Origin: JANLQX01 sp031368215 | GTDB taxonomy: Bacteria > Actinomycetota > Acidimicrobiia > Acidimicrobiales > JANYDT01 | NCBI GenBank assembly: GCA_031368215.1 | Contig: JANLRD010000215.1 | Span: 1 to 5,868, forward strand | Reading direction: 5' to 3' | DNA length: 5,868 bases | Part shown: positions 5,600 through 5,868 of the stretch, piece after piece | Layout: each line of letters starts with the position of its first letter | Numbering within the stretch: position 1 is the stretch's first letter | The notes under the pieces: generated by a model | Told to the model about the DNA's origin: nothing | What the model saw: the letters and a program-made list of their open reading frames with translations, nothing else | Database searches by the model: none | Program-made: the position numbers and the translations under genes

Positions 5600-5629
5600 A
5601 CACGTGGGGGCCGACCGGCCCCCACGTGT
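5600..5629 (-). terminator. Strong 13-bp perfect hairpin after the LppM-like gene
   Basis: ACACGTGGGGGCC (5600-5612) pairs perfectly with GGCCCCCACGTGT (5617-5629) around the loop GACC. It begins 45 bases past the LppM-like stop on the minus strand and is the most stable hairpin in the window. No T-tract follows on either strand, so it may act through another termination route or as a 3' end stabiliser. It separates the LppM-like and P450 transcripts. Confidence 0.65.
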
Positions 5630-5673
5630 TCACATCGGGAATGCGTCGTCGTCGCCGCAGACAGCGCCGGGAC

Positions 5674-5868
5674 TCAGCTCGCTTTCGCGGTGGCCTTCAT
5701 GACGAGCTTCTTGCCGAACTCCGGGGTCCACGTGACCGAGTTGCCCGACATTTTCCCGCCCTTGCTGGCGCTCGAGACCTTGCCGGGGAACGTGAACTTC
5801 ACCCGGAGCTCCGGTTTGCCACCGGCCATCAGACCCGACATGTCCATGCCGGGAGCGGAGCCGTCACC
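5674..5868 (-). CDS. LppM-like protein, C-terminal part only
   Basis: An open frame runs from the right edge to a TGA at 5674-5676, giving the last 64 residues; the start lies outside the window. The sequence begins GDGSAPGMDMSGLMAGG, continues through KPELRVKFTFPGKV, SSASKGGKMSGNSVTW and TPEFGKKLVMKATAKAS, and then stops. The pattern of an FPGKV strand, a small polar turn and G-N-S-V-T-W resembles the end of the soluble domain of LppM-type (DUF3153-like) lipoproteins. Unlike mycobacterial LppM, no C-terminal membrane helix follows; the protein ends in a short Lys/Ala tail. The Met/Gly-rich stretch at the left of the fragment is low in complexity. Identification rests on this short motif, so another beta-rich secreted protein is possible. 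Its message probably ends at the hairpin 45 bases downstream. Confidence 0.6.
   Translation of the reverse strand, partial: GDGSAPGMDMSGLMAGGKPELRVKFTFPGKVSSASKGGKMSGNSVTWTPEFGKKLVMKATAKAS

Overview
This is a GC-rich bacterial window with actinobacterial character: GC-biased third codon positions, GTG/TTG alternative starts, a probable leaderless promoter and a Crp/GlxR-type operator. The gene set (cupredoxin, PuuD-like membrane protein, PLP decarboxylase, ECHDC3-type crotonase, GYD protein, P450, LppM-like protein) would suit an environmental actinobacterium such as Acidimicrobiia. That assignment is inference from style, not from a marker gene. No rRNA, tRNA, CRISPR array, insertion sequence or phage gene is visible.

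Layout from left to right, with almost everything on the minus strand: (1) a secreted type I copper protein (77-475), whose 3' end is duplicated in tandem at the window edge (1-100); (2) a 202-base gap holding an inverted repeat and a terminator-like hairpin; (3) a six-helix membrane protein of the urate oxidase N-terminal (PuuD-like) family (678-1400) with its own ribosome binding site; (4) a two-gene operon read right to left, ECHDC3-like crotonase (3020-3808) then a group II PLP-dependent decarboxylase (1527-3023), joined by a GTGA stop/start overlap; (5) a 145-base divergent control region with a perfect Crp-type palindrome; (6) the only plus-strand gene, a small GYD-domain protein (3954-4274); (7) a convergent cytochrome P450 (4322-5536), with a 10-bp inverted repeat spanning the GYD/P450 junction; (8) a perfect 13-bp stem hairpin; (9) the 3' end of an LppM-like gene cut by the right edge (5674-5868).

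The best lead is the central block. A crotonase that has lost both classical catalytic glutamates is translationally coupled to a decarboxylase, and appears to be driven by a leaderless promoter under a cAMP-receptor-type site shared with the divergent GYD gene. The other genes look like separate transcription units divided by hairpins. I see no convincing defence or mobile system; the novelty is in regulation and in the crotonase-decarboxylase pairing.
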